From: an uncultured Eubacterium sp.
Lineage (GTDB): Bacteria; Bacillota; Clostridia; Lachnospirales; Lachnospiraceae
Direction: 5' to 3'
DNA length: 47,960 bases
Assembly (NCBI GenBank): GCA_910584245.1
Contig: CAJTZF010000019.1
Coordinates: 1 to 47,960 of the forward strand
Position numbers and translations under genes: made by a program. Every line of letters begins with the position of its first letter. Positions within the stretch are counted from its first letter, which is position 1. The notes under the pieces were generated by a model that saw only the letters and a list, made by a program, of their open reading frames with translations, did no database searches and was not told the DNA's origin. Below are positions 24,382-32,051 of this stretch, piece by piece.

Positions 24382-24981
24382 CTAACGGAAACTATTTTCT
24401 ACCACGCCCGGAAGCAGGGTATAGATCGAGCAGCCCATCTCGCTTTCAAATAATTGTTTGATTTCTAATATCTTCTTCCACCTATCTATCGTTGCCGGGT
24501 GGATGCCATACCGAATTGTTACATCCACAAACCTCTTCTCCAAAAGGCAGAATCCCGTTGGCATAGCCAGTGCGTCACATAACTGCACTAAACGGTCGTA
24601 ATCATCATAGACAGCGTTTGCAACAAACTCTTTCATAAATAAATAATCATCCTCACTTACATCAAACTTACCGATTGAAGTATTAATATCCTGTATTATA
24701 AACGCATGGGAAATACAAATCTGCGCCGCTTTCTCCCACCCTCTCTCCATACAATAGCGGTAACCGTCTATCAAATGTTTTTCTGAACTCACTCCGGCAT
24801 AACGCCCAATGTCATGTAATAATCCTAAAAGGTAAGCCTGGTCAGCGGATAGATGTTTACAATGCAGCGCGATATTTTTACAAGCTTCCGCCACGTACCG
24901 GGAATGGTCCGCCCATGCCCCCGGATTGGACTGTGACGCTTCTCTTAACGCCAATTCCGCAGTCTGTCTGTTTAACTCCAT
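24382..24981 (-). CDS. HD-domain phosphohydrolase-like protein
   Basis: A 199-residue HD-superfamily protein. The metal-binding pattern is present: His in ADHSRYV (about 25), the HD pair in LLHDIGR (about 56), SHAF (about 92) and a late Asp in LVQLCDALA (about 136). This group hydrolyses phosphate esters, often nucleotides, but no close subfamily is recognised. It has its own promoter and lies about 190 bases upstream of the hybrid kinase. A signalling link to it is only positional. GAGAGGGGG precedes the start. Confidence 0.85.
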   Translation of the reverse strand: MELNRQTAELALREASQSNPGAWADHSRYVAEACKNIALHCKHLSADQAYLLGLLHDIGRYAGVSSEKHLIDGYRYCMERGWEKAAQICISHAFIIQDINTSIGKFDVSEDDYLFMKEFVANAVYDDYDRLVQLCDALAMPTGFCLLEKRFVDVTIRYGIHPATIDRWKKILEIKQLFESEMGCSIYTLLPGVVENSFR

Positions 24982-25035
24982 TTTATTAATCCCCCTCTCT
25001 GAAATAAACGGTTTTCTTTATACGTCATCTACTTT

Positions 25036-25064
25036 ATTTTATCATTGTTTTTGTTGGAACTCAA
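25036..25064 (-). promoter_or_regulatory. promoter of the HD-domain gene
   Basis: On the minus strand TTGAGT (25059-25064) and TAAAAT (25036-25041) are separated by 17 bases, about 55 bases upstream of the start codon. Confidence 0.6.
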
Positions 25065-25126
25065 TGCCTTGTATATTTTTATGGTATCCCACCTTTTTAA
25101 TGGCTTGCCTGCAAAGCAGCAAATAA

Positions 25127-25164
25127 GCGGAACAGAATTCATACATACATGAATTTTGTTCCGC
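25127..25164 (-). terminator. terminator of the SleB-like gene
   Basis: A 14-bp stem (GCGGAACA/TGTTCCGC core, with one G-T pair) around a ten-base loop, followed on the minus strand by TTATTT. It lies about 30 bases past the stop of the wall hydrolase gene. Confidence 0.8.
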
Positions 25165-25196
25165 CTGTTTGTCCTTCTATTCCATCATCCAAAGCT

Positions 25197-25688
25197 CTAT
25201 TTAAACTGATGTCCTCCAATTCTCAATCTAGGCTTGGAAAGTCTTCCATTGAAATAATAATACTTTTTCATATTGTGCTTTTTCCCTTTATATGTCACCT
25301 TTGTCTGACCCTCTAGCACCTCCTGGGCCGCCTTCATACACGACCTTCTGGCTCCATTTGAATACAGGCCTCTCTCGACGTTTCTCACTTCCCTTTTAAA
25401 CTTTCCCTGACGGACCGGACCAAACTGCCCCTTCTGCTTAATTACTTTCAAAACCGTATTCGGGAAACGGGAAGAATTTACCCGGTTCATTACAACACAT
25501 CCTACACCCATTTTCCCGGCATAAGACTGATTTCCTGCTTCACAGTAAATAATCGCTGCCATATACTTTAAATCCTTGCTCGTATATGGTTTTTTCGCTG
25601 CCTCTGAAGTTGTACCCAACACAGCTACGCTGCATGCAACTACAAAGATAAATGTAATAATCCACTTGATTCCTTTTTTCATACTCAT
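25197..25688 (-). CDS. cell wall hydrolase, SleB/CwlJ family
   Basis: A 163-residue exported enzyme. Signal peptide about 1-30 ending SEA-A. The catalytic domain follows: IYCEAGNQSYAGKMGVG, in which Glu50 is the expected lytic transglycosylase glutamate, then VVMNRVNSSRFPNTV and a GQFGPVRQG loop. SleB-type enzymes cut peptidoglycan glycan strands, in spores (cortex) or in vegetative remodelling; this one lacks a peptidoglycan-binding repeat. The start is the ATG at 25686-25688, with GAAGGAG upstream; a longer start has none. It has its own promoter and terminator. Confidence 0.92.
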   Translation of the reverse strand: MSMKKGIKWIITFIFVVACSVAVLGTTSEAAKKPYTSKDLKYMAAIIYCEAGNQSYAGKMGVGCVVMNRVNSSRFPNTVLKVIKQKGQFGPVRQGKFKREVRNVERGLYSNGARRSCMKAAQEVLEGQTKVTYKGKKHNMKKYYYFNGRLSKPRLRIGGHQFK

Positions 25689-25719
25689 AAATACTCTCCT
25701 TCGTAACATTTATGTAATA

Positions 25720-25747
25720 ATTATAGCATACATTTGAAATAAATCAA
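25720..25747 (-). promoter_or_regulatory. promoter of the SleB-like gene with extended -10
   Basis: On the minus strand TTGATT (25742-25747), a 16-base spacer, then TGC-TATAAT with the perfect hexamer at 25720-25725. The TG motif one base before the -10 makes it an extended -10 promoter. Confidence 0.65.
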
Positions 25748-25762
25748 GTGTTTTTTACAAAA

Positions 25763-25795
25763 AAAATAGACGTTTTATCGACAAACGCCTATTTT
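25763..25795 (-). terminator. terminator after the thrC-hisA pair
   Basis: AAAATAGRCGTTT and AAACGYCTATTTT arms give a 13-bp stem whose single non-Watson-Crick position is a G-U wobble on the minus-strand RNA (an A-C mismatch on the plus strand), followed on the minus strand by further T residues. Orientation therefore fits the HisA transcript. Confidence 0.85.
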
Positions 25796-25824
25796 TCGTT
25801 GTTTTTTTGTATCAATTTTTCATC

Positions 25825-26610
25825 TTATTTGTTAAATGAATTGTAAATTGTAACAATTTTGTCAAATTCAAGAACCCCGCCAAACAAATCCAATGCACTC
25901 CCAACCGTATAATTCATCCTTCCACCTGAAATATTCTGTAACAAATCCAAGTCAGCATAGCTTCCAATGCCGCCGGCATAAGTCACGGGAATATCCGTAT
26001 GCCTCGCAAGTATGTGCACCAGTTCCCGGTCGATGCCGCCGCTTGTTCCCTCCACATTTACGCCGTGAACGAGAAACTCATCACAATAAGCGGCCATCTT
26101 CTCCATAAACGCTTCATCCAGCACATGACTGGTAAAATTCTGCCAGCGGTCCGTCACAATATAATAAGCGCCATCCTTTTTCCGGCAGCTCAAATCCAGG
26201 ACAACATGATCTTTACCGACCAGACGGCATAAGCGCCCAAGACGGTCAAACCGGATCTCGCCGCCCGCAAATACATAGGAGGTCACAATGACATGGCTCG
26301 CACCCATATCCAAAAAGGATCGGGCATTGTCACACGTAATGCCGCCTCCGACCTGCAGACCGCCCGGAAACTCCCGCAACGCCGCCTCCGCCTGGCGCAC
26401 ATCCTCCTCATAAAACTCACTGCCAGCTGCATTGAGAAGAATCACATGTCCTCCCCAAAGCCCTTTTTCACGGTACAGTCTGGCAAAATCCGACGCCTCC
26501 ATATCAGAAACAAAATTCTCCTGCGCCTCATTTCCATCATCCCGCAAACTGCCGCCGACAATCTGCTTCACTTTTCCGTTATGAATATCAATACATGGCC
26601 GAAAATTCAT
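25825..26610 (-). CDS. hisA: phosphoribosylformimino-AICAR-P isomerase, eukaryotic HIS6-type HisA
   Basis: A 261-residue TIM-barrel isomerase for the fourth step of histidine synthesis. Its sequence follows the fungal/plant HIS6 branch rather than ordinary bacterial HisA: CIDIHNGKVKQIVGG at the start (bacterial enzymes read PAIDLxxGxxVRL), LQVGGGIT, VIVTSYVF, VVLDLSCRKKDG, FLVHGVNVEGTSGGID, TYAGGIGSYADL and a C-terminal VGSALDLFGG. The two catalytic aspartates fit Asp8 in CIDIHN and Asp in VLDLSC or the following helix. It lies 66 bases after thrC, away from other his genes. Recognised by family resemblance from memory; not searched. Confidence 0.85.
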   Translation of the reverse strand: MNFRPCIDIHNGKVKQIVGGSLRDDGNEAQENFVSDMEASDFARLYREKGLWGGHVILLNAAGSEFYEEDVRQAEAALREFPGGLQVGGGITCDNARSFLDMGASHVIVTSYVFAGGEIRFDRLGRLCRLVGKDHVVLDLSCRKKDGAYYIVTDRWQNFTSHVLDEAFMEKMAAYCDEFLVHGVNVEGTSGGIDRELVHILARHTDIPVTYAGGIGSYADLDLLQNISGGRMNYTVGSALDLFGGVLEFDKIVTIYNSFNK

Positions 26611-26676
26611 GTCTGCCCTCTTTTCCCTATTGTTCCATCACACTTCCAAACGCTGCCTATCACTCCGCCCACGGTT

Positions 26677-28161
26677 TTAATCCAGCCCAAGAATACTGCG
26701 CACCGTCTGTTCCATCTCCGTCTTATCGCAGACCGTATCGTGGATAATTCCAGCGGAGCGGATTTCCTCAATCGCCTGCGGAACCTTTACGCCGGAAAGC
26801 CCAGCCAGGCGGTCCACAAGATCAAAGTCTGTCGCGCTGTCACATTCCTGCCCCATTGATTCCATCACACTTCTTGCAAATTTATACGGACTTGCCGTGG
26901 ATGCAAGCAGCGTCTTTACGCCGGTCTTTTTAGCCTCAGTCTCATATACATGACTCGCCACTGCCGTGTGGGTATCCATCACATATCCCGTCCGGTCATA
27001 CAAACGCCGGATCGCCGCATGCGTCTCCTCCTCTGTGGCAAAGCCGCTGGCAAAATCCGATAGCCGGCCCCTCATGTCCTCCGTAATTTCATACTCCCCG
27101 CTCCCTGCAAGCGCCTCCATCAACTCTTTTGTCTTCGCCGCATCATCTCCGGTGATCCGGTAAATGAGACGCTCTAAATTACTGGAAATCAAAATATCCA
27201 TCGAGGGCGAACAAGTCAGGACAAACGGACGTTTCCGGTTATACGTACCTGTCTGGAAAAAATCATACAACACCTTATTTTCGTTTGAGGCGCAAAAAAG
27301 CGTCTCAATCGGAAGTCCCATATTTTTGGCATAATAGGCCGCGAGAATATTCCCAAAATTTCCTGTCGGCACAACTACGTTGATTTTCTCCCCGCAAGCG
27401 ATCTCCTTTTGCTTCAACAGCTGTCCGTAAGCATACACATAATACACAATCTGCGGCACAAGCCGTCCAATATTAATCGAATTCGCGGAGGAAAACTGAT
27501 ATCCGGCGCCGTCCATTTCTTTTGCAAGTTCCTTGGAATGAAACATATTTTTCACCCCGGTCTGGGCATCGTCAAAATTTCCCTTAATTCCGACGACATG
27601 TGTATTCTTACCCTTCTGTGTCACCATCTGTCTTTCCTGAATCGGGCTCACACCGTTTTTCGGATAAAATACAATGATGCTCGTGCCGGGCACGTCGGCA
27701 AAACCAGCCAGGGCCGCCTTTCCCGTATCCCCTGAGGTCGCCGTCAAAATAACGATCTCCTTTTTCACCCCGTTCTTTTTTGCGGACGTCGTCATCAGAT
27801 AAGGAAGAATCGAAAGCGCCATATCCTTAAATGCAATCGTTTTTCCGTGGAACAGCTCCAAATAAAATGCCCCGTCCTTTTTCACAAGCGGCGCAATGTC
27901 CTCCGTATCGAATTTATCATCATACGCACCTTCAATACAATACATCAGCTCATCTTTTGTAAAGTCCGACAAAAACAGCTTCATCACTTCATACGCCGTT
28001 TCCTTATAAGTAAGTCCGGAAAGTGCTTCCAGCTTCACGTCCAACGCCGGAATACGGTCCGGCACAAAAAGTCCCCCGTCATCCGCCAATCCTTTTAATA
28101 TCGCCTGGGAAGCGGTTATGCTGCTGCCGCCGCCTCTCGTACTCTTATATTGGATATCCAT
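26677..28161 (-). CDS. thrC: threonine synthase
   Basis: A 494-residue PLP enzyme converting O-phosphohomoserine to threonine. The long form with its N-terminal segment STRGGGSSITASQAILKGL and LFVPDR is the typical type of many bacteria and fungi. The PLP lysine is Lys112 in TIAFKDMAL; the phosphate-binding loop is VPTGNFGNILAAYYA. Expected length. Probably co-transcribed with the HisA-like gene. The promoter overlaps the terminator of the gene upstream. No T-box leader is present: only about 50 bases separate promoter and start. Confidence 0.95.
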   Translation of the reverse strand: MDIQYKSTRGGGSSITASQAILKGLADDGGLFVPDRIPALDVKLEALSGLTYKETAYEVMKLFLSDFTKDELMYCIEGAYDDKFDTEDIAPLVKKDGAFYLELFHGKTIAFKDMALSILPYLMTTSAKKNGVKKEIVILTATSGDTGKAALAGFADVPGTSIIVFYPKNGVSPIQERQMVTQKGKNTHVVGIKGNFDDAQTGVKNMFHSKELAKEMDGAGYQFSSANSINIGRLVPQIVYYVYAYGQLLKQKEIACGEKINVVVPTGNFGNILAAYYAKNMGLPIETLFCASNENKVLYDFFQTGTYNRKRPFVLTCSPSMDILISSNLERLIYRITGDDAAKTKELMEALAGSGEYEITEDMRGRLSDFASGFATEEETHAAIRRLYDRTGYVMDTHTAVASHVYETEAKKTGVKTLLASTASPYKFARSVMESMGQECDSATDFDLVDRLAGLSGVKVPQAIEEIRSAGIIHDTVCDKTEMEQTVRSILGLD

Positions 28162-28208
28162 AATTACACCCGTCCTTTCCTCTTAGCCACTGCTTTTTAT
28201 GCGCCTTT

Positions 28209-28238
28209 ATTCTAACACTAAAAGGATCTGGATGTCAA
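28209..28238 (-). promoter_or_regulatory. thrC promoter with the -35 inside the preceding terminator stem
   Basis: On the minus strand a consensus TTGACA (28233-28238) and TAGAAT (28209-28214) are 18 bases apart. The -35 is in the downstream arm of the 18-bp terminator hairpin of the preceding gene, so the two signals overlap physically. Confidence 0.6.
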
Positions 28239-28261
28239 ATGCTTTTGACATCCAGATCCTT
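28222..28261 (-). terminator. strong terminator of the second SleB-like gene
   Basis: A perfect 18-bp stem (AAGGATCTGGATGTCAAA with its complement) closed by a TGCT tetraloop, followed on the minus strand by TTAGTGTT. Placed 20 bases past the hydrolase stop codon. Confidence 0.85.
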
Positions 28262-28280
28262 CTTCCCTGAGCGGATACGT

Positions 28281-28982
28281 TTACTTAAAAAACTCATGGC
28301 ATCCGTACTCTTTTACTTTTGTCAGGGCGCGGTCAAACCAAGCCACATTCGATGGGGTCGAGGCGCTGCGGCACATAAAATAAAGCGCCCCTTTCGAATA
28401 ATCCGTTCCCTTCAACGCCTTTTTTACAGCCTGTTTCGTCTTTTCTGAAACAGAAACGCGGTAATAACTTCCGTTTTGTATCGGGGAAAACTGACGGTGG
28501 GCAAATACCACACCTTTGACGGTATCCGGGAAATGATTCGACTTCACCCGGTTCATAATCACGTTTGCCACCATGATCCTGCCTTTCAAATCCTGGTCGC
28601 CAGCCTCCGCCTCTACGATCCGTTCCAGGATAGCACGTTCTCTTCTCTGCTTCTCCTTTCTCTTTTTCCGCTCCCGCGCCTTCCGCGCTTTCCGCTTTTT
28701 CTCAAGCATCAGCAGACGGTCACGCTCCTCCTCATCCAGTTTATTTTCCAGAGCCACATATTCATTGCTCCGTTCTCTCTCGAGCGTTTTCATTTTCGCA
28801 TATTCCTCTTTGGCGACAAGCTGCTGCACTGCCAGCCGGTTCTCATCCTCTACACACTGTAACAATGTGACTTCAGAATAGGCCGCTGTCTCTTTCACCT
28901 GTGACGTATTATCCCAGGCGCTTAAAATCTCAACCGCGGTCACCAGATACAATACAGTCGTAATTATTTTAATTTTTTTCAT
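28281..28982 (-). CDS. SleB-family wall hydrolase with charged coiled-coil region
   Basis: A 233-residue exported protein. Residues 5-22 are a signal peptide or anchor; about 45-118 is a long, very charged helix (runs such as KKRKARKARERKKRKEKQ) that should form a coiled coil; about 119-233 is the SleB/Hydrolase_2 domain, with Glu126 in VEAEAGDQ and VIMNRVKSNHFPDTV. It is a paralogue of the hydrolase at 25197-25688, and the two flank thrC-hisA. The charged helix may reach through or bind the wall. A palindrome spans its -10 and start codon. Confidence 0.9.
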   Translation of the reverse strand: MKKIKIITTVLYLVTAVEILSAWDNTSQVKETAAYSEVTLLQCVEDENRLAVQQLVAKEEYAKMKTLERERSNEYVALENKLDEEERDRLLMLEKKRKARKARERKKRKEKQRRERAILERIVEAEAGDQDLKGRIMVANVIMNRVKSNHFPDTVKGVVFAHRQFSPIQNGSYYRVSVSEKTKQAVKKALKGTDYSKGALYFMCRSASTPSNVAWFDRALTKVKEYGCHEFFK

Positions 28983-29012
28983 ATACTCTACCTCACTTAT
29001 TATAGAGTATAT
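28981..29012 (-). promoter_or_regulatory. inverted repeat over the -10 and start codon of the second SleB-like gene
   Basis: Perfect 10-base arms ATATACTCTA (28981-28990) and TAGAGTATAT (29003-29012) with a 12-base centre. On the minus strand a TATAAT lies at one arm and the AT of the ATG is in the other, with GAGG in the centre. The -35 is not convincing (TTAACA at 15 bases). Confidence 0.5.
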
Positions 29013-29068
29013 GCAATTTTGTTAATTTTATTACAAATGTATTACGATATTTTATAAAAAATATTTCG

Positions 29069-29533
29069 TCACAAATTTTGAACCTTAAAATTCCGCTCTG
29101 CTGCCCGCTTCTGATCCTTCTTCGCGATCTCATCCCGCTTGTCATACAGCTTTTTACCCTTGGCAAGAGCGATTTCTACTTTTATATGGCTTCCCTTAAA
29201 ATAAACCTGGAGGGGAACAAGCGTGTATCCCTTTACCGCCATTTTCCCCACAAGTTTACGGATCTCACTCCGGTGAAGCAGAAGCTTCCTGACGCGCAGC
29301 GGGTCCTTGTTGAATATATTTCCTTTTTCATAAGGGTTCACATGCATTCCGTACACAAACACCTCGCCGTGTTCCACCCGGATGAACGCCTGCTTGATGC
29401 TGCAGTGCCCCATCCGCATTGATTTTACTTCCGTACCGTGCAGCTCGATACCCGCCTCGTACCTCTCCTCGATAAAATAATCGTGCCACGCCTTTTTATT
29501 GTTTGCTATTAATCTCACACTGTCTTTTCCCAT
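29069..29533 (-). CDS. smpB: SsrA-binding protein SmpB
   Basis: SmpB brings tmRNA to stalled ribosomes for rescue and protein tagging. The 154-residue protein has the standard beginning MGKDSVRLIANNKKAWHDYF, the EAGIELHGTEVKSMR and KGKKLYDKRDE motifs and basic tail. The start is at 29531-29533, with GAGAGG between the rnr stop and the ATG. It directly follows rnr, its functional partner in degrading tmRNA-tagged mRNAs. No ssrA gene was seen nearby. Confidence 0.96.
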   Translation of the reverse strand: MGKDSVRLIANNKKAWHDYFIEERYEAGIELHGTEVKSMRMGHCSIKQAFIRVEHGEVFVYGMHVNPYEKGNIFNKDPLRVRKLLLHRSEIRKLVGKMAVKGYTLVPLQVYFKGSHIKVEIALAKGKKLYDKRDEIAKKDQKRAAERNFKVQNL

Positions 29534-29541
29534 ATTTCCTC

Positions 29542-31686
29542 TCATTCTGCCGCTTGGGCGGCTGTTTCGTCCTGCTGTGGTATGACAAAATCAACAGTAC
29601 GGGTAATAGGGTCGGCATTTGCCACCTGGACACGAAGTTTCTGTCCCAGACGGTATTCCCTGCCGCTGTACTTTCCTATCACCCGGTAATTTTCACTGTC
29701 ATAATCATAGCTGTCATCCTCCATATCCGCGAGCCGGATCATACCTTCCACGGTGTTGCCGAGCTCGACATAGATGCCCCAGCCCGTCACGCCGCTCACG
29801 ATGCCATCAAACTCCTCACCCAGCTTAGTTGCCATATATTCAGCCTTTTTGAGCTTGTCTACTTCCCGCTCTGCATCGTCCGCCCTGCGCTCAAGATCGC
29901 TGCTCGCTTTCGCCACCTGGGGAAGCAGCCCTTCGTAGTGCTCTCTCCGCTTCTGGCTCATCCCGTTTCGGACACTCTCCTTAATAATACGGTGAATTTG
30001 CAAATCCGGATACCGCCGGATGGGCGAAGTGAAGTGACAATAAAATTTGGTCGCAAGTCCAAAATGGCCGTCATTTTCCGTAGAATATTTCGCCCGTTTC
30101 ATCGCTCGAAGCGTCAGACGCGATAAAAACACCTCTTCTTCCGTGCCCTCAATACTCTCAATCAGTTTTTGTATCTCCCTCGGGTGCACTTCCTCCTGCC
30201 CGACCTTGAGCAAATGGGAAAAGCTTCTGGCAAGGGCTGCCAGCTCCTTTATTTTTTCCATATCCGGGTATTCGTGCGTACGGTACACAAACGGAAGCTC
30301 CTGCCAGAAATACTCCTCTGCGACGACTTTATTTGCCGCCAGCATAAACTCTTCGATCATCTTCGTCGCCACATTCCGGTCGTAGGGAACGATATCCAAC
30401 GGATGCCCCTGTTCGTCCAGCTTAATCTTACATTCTGGAAAATCAAAATCAATCGATCCCTGTTTCTTCCGTATTTTGCGCAACATCATTGCCAGTTCCT
30501 CCATCTGTTCAAACATCGGGACAAACGCCTGGTATTTTTCGCTTGTCACGGCGTCGTGCCGGGCGACAATCGCATTTACATCTGTATAGCTCATCCTCCG
30601 GTCCACACGGATAACGGACTCGCCGATGCGGGTATCGCGGATTTTTCCATTCGCATCATACGAAATAACGCAGCTCAGCGCCAGGCGGTCCTCTCCTTCG
30701 TTGAGTGAGCAAATACCGTTGGATAGCTTATGTGGGAGCATTGGGATCACGCGGTCCGCCAAATATACACTTGTCCCACGGCGCAGCGCCTCTTTATCCA
30801 GAGGCGACCCCTCCGTCACATAATGGCTCACGTCGGCAATATGCACGCCTAACTCATACCCGCCATCCTCTTTTTTGGAAAGCGTGATGGCATCATCCAG
30901 ATCCTTGGCATCTTCGCCGTCAATTGTCACGGTCGGGAAGCTGCGGAAATCCATACGGCCGCCAATATCATCGGGACTCACCTGGCCCGGAATCCCCTTT
31001 ACCTGCCTCATAACCTCCTCCGGAAATTCTTCCGGCAGGCCAAAACTGCGTATAATAGACAAAATATCAACGCCCGGGTCGTTCACATGACCGAGAATCT
31101 CGATCACCTTTCCCTCGGGACTCTTCTTGCCATCCCCGAAATCGTCTATTTCAACTACAACTTTGTGGCCGCTGACCGCATCCATCGTCTTTCCTTTAGG
31201 GATATAGACATCACTCGTGAACTTTTCGCGGTCCGCTACGACAAACCCGAACTGGCTGTTTCTCATAAATGTGCCAACAACCGTCTTGTTTGCCCTCTCC
31301 ACAATTTTTATGATTTTCCCCTCCCGGCGCCTGCCGGGTCCGCCCGTTCCTTTATAAATCTGAACCATGACCGTATCGCCGTCAAAAGCGCTTCCGCAAT
31401 ATGGTTCCGGGACAAAGACATCGGTTTCCGATTCGCCGGTCCTTACAAATCCGAATCCACGGCTTGTAGCCATATATACGCCAGTATGGATATTCTCTTC
31501 CGGCAGACGGTACCGGCCGCGCTCGTCAACCACCACCCTTCCTTCCGCCACAAGCTCGTCCAGCAGATCATGGAACAGGCGCCGCTCTTTCTTCGGGACG
31601 CAGAACAAATTTGCCATCTCCCTGCTCTTTAACGGCTGGTAGCCGTCATCCTTTATAAATTCATAAATCATCTCTTTTCGTTCCAT
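29542..31686 (-). CDS. rnr: ribonuclease R
   Basis: A 714-residue 3'-5' exoribonuclease (RNB family) that degrades structured RNA. N-terminal helix-turn-helix and cold-shock domains precede the RNB catalytic domain (DGEDAKDLDDAITL, about 260-273, the metal aspartates; then SNGICSLNEGEDRLALS) and a C-terminal S1 domain (GEEFDGIVSGVTGWGIYVEL). Start is the ATG at 31684-31686 with GGAGGA upstream; the further TTG overlaps that site. The secG-rnr-smpB order is common in Bacillota. A terminator separates it from secG, so it must use another promoter, which I could not identify. Confidence 0.96.
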   Translation of the reverse strand: MERKEMIYEFIKDDGYQPLKSREMANLFCVPKKERRLFHDLLDELVAEGRVVVDERGRYRLPEENIHTGVYMATSRGFGFVRTGESETDVFVPEPYCGSAFDGDTVMVQIYKGTGGPGRRREGKIIKIVERANKTVVGTFMRNSQFGFVVADREKFTSDVYIPKGKTMDAVSGHKVVVEIDDFGDGKKSPEGKVIEILGHVNDPGVDILSIIRSFGLPEEFPEEVMRQVKGIPGQVSPDDIGGRMDFRSFPTVTIDGEDAKDLDDAITLSKKEDGGYELGVHIADVSHYVTEGSPLDKEALRRGTSVYLADRVIPMLPHKLSNGICSLNEGEDRLALSCVISYDANGKIRDTRIGESVIRVDRRMSYTDVNAIVARHDAVTSEKYQAFVPMFEQMEELAMMLRKIRKKQGSIDFDFPECKIKLDEQGHPLDIVPYDRNVATKMIEEFMLAANKVVAEEYFWQELPFVYRTHEYPDMEKIKELAALARSFSHLLKVGQEEVHPREIQKLIESIEGTEEEVFLSRLTLRAMKRAKYSTENDGHFGLATKFYCHFTSPIRRYPDLQIHRIIKESVRNGMSQKRREHYEGLLPQVAKASSDLERRADDAEREVDKLKKAEYMATKLGEEFDGIVSGVTGWGIYVELGNTVEGMIRLADMEDDSYDYDSENYRVIGKYSGREYRLGQKLRVQVANADPITRTVDFVIPQQDETAAQAAE

Positions 31687-31721
31687 TGACTCCTCCAATT
31701 ATAAACACAATACAAAATGAA

Positions 31722-31761
31722 AACCTCTGAAAGCTTCACTTACAAAGGCTCTTCAGAGGTT
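31722..31761 (-). terminator. terminator between secG and rnr
   Basis: AACCTCTGAA/TTCAGAGGTT 10-bp perfect stem with further AGC/GCT pairing across a bulge, followed on the minus strand by TTTTCATTTTG. It should end the ftsZ-secG transcript. Confidence 0.8.
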
Positions 31762-31788
31762 ATATACCGTACATTTACATCTTATGCG

Positions 31789-32031
31789 TTACACCATGTA
31801 CTTACAGAGTACAAGAGAAAGAATGATAAACAGTGCTCCGAGCACCGTCGTAATCTTCACGAGATTTCCTTCGGTCGAGCGCCCTTTGTTCTTACTCCAG
31901 TACGTATCTGCGGCGCCCGTCATAGCGCCAAGTCCAGAATTCTTACCCTCCTGCATCAGTACAACAATTATGATTGCAATACAAATGATAATATATAACA
32001 CCTCAATTATTGTTTTTACCATTGTAGTCAT
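31789..32031 (-). CDS. secG: protein-export translocase subunit SecG
   Basis: An 80-residue two-helix membrane protein of the SecYEG channel. Helices about 5-24 and 57-77 flank the loop with LMQEGKNSGLGAMTGAADTYW, characteristic of SecG. The start has an AGGAGG site. It lies only 20 bases after the ftsZ stop with no terminator between, so it is likely co-transcribed with ftsZ, and a terminator follows it. Confidence 0.94.
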   Translation of the reverse strand: MTTMVKTIIEVLYIIICIAIIIVVLMQEGKNSGLGAMTGAADTYWSKNKGRSTEGNLVKITTVLGALFIILSLVLCKYMV

Positions 32032-32051
32032 TGTCTTTTTCCTCCTAAGCT

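Noticed and set aside
28162..28221. T-box or threonine attenuator before thrC
   Set aside because: The leader is too short, with no T-box sequence or leader peptide; only terminator and promoter signals are seen.
28983..29068. Possible tmRNA (ssrA) or terminator after smpB
   Set aside because: The gap is only 86 bases, too short for ssrA, and its AT-rich stem (near 29045-29068) has little GC and a bulge.
31698..31703. TATAAT as an rnr promoter
   Set aside because: It lies 12 bases from the ATG, so the transcript would lose its ribosome binding site, and no -35 is present.
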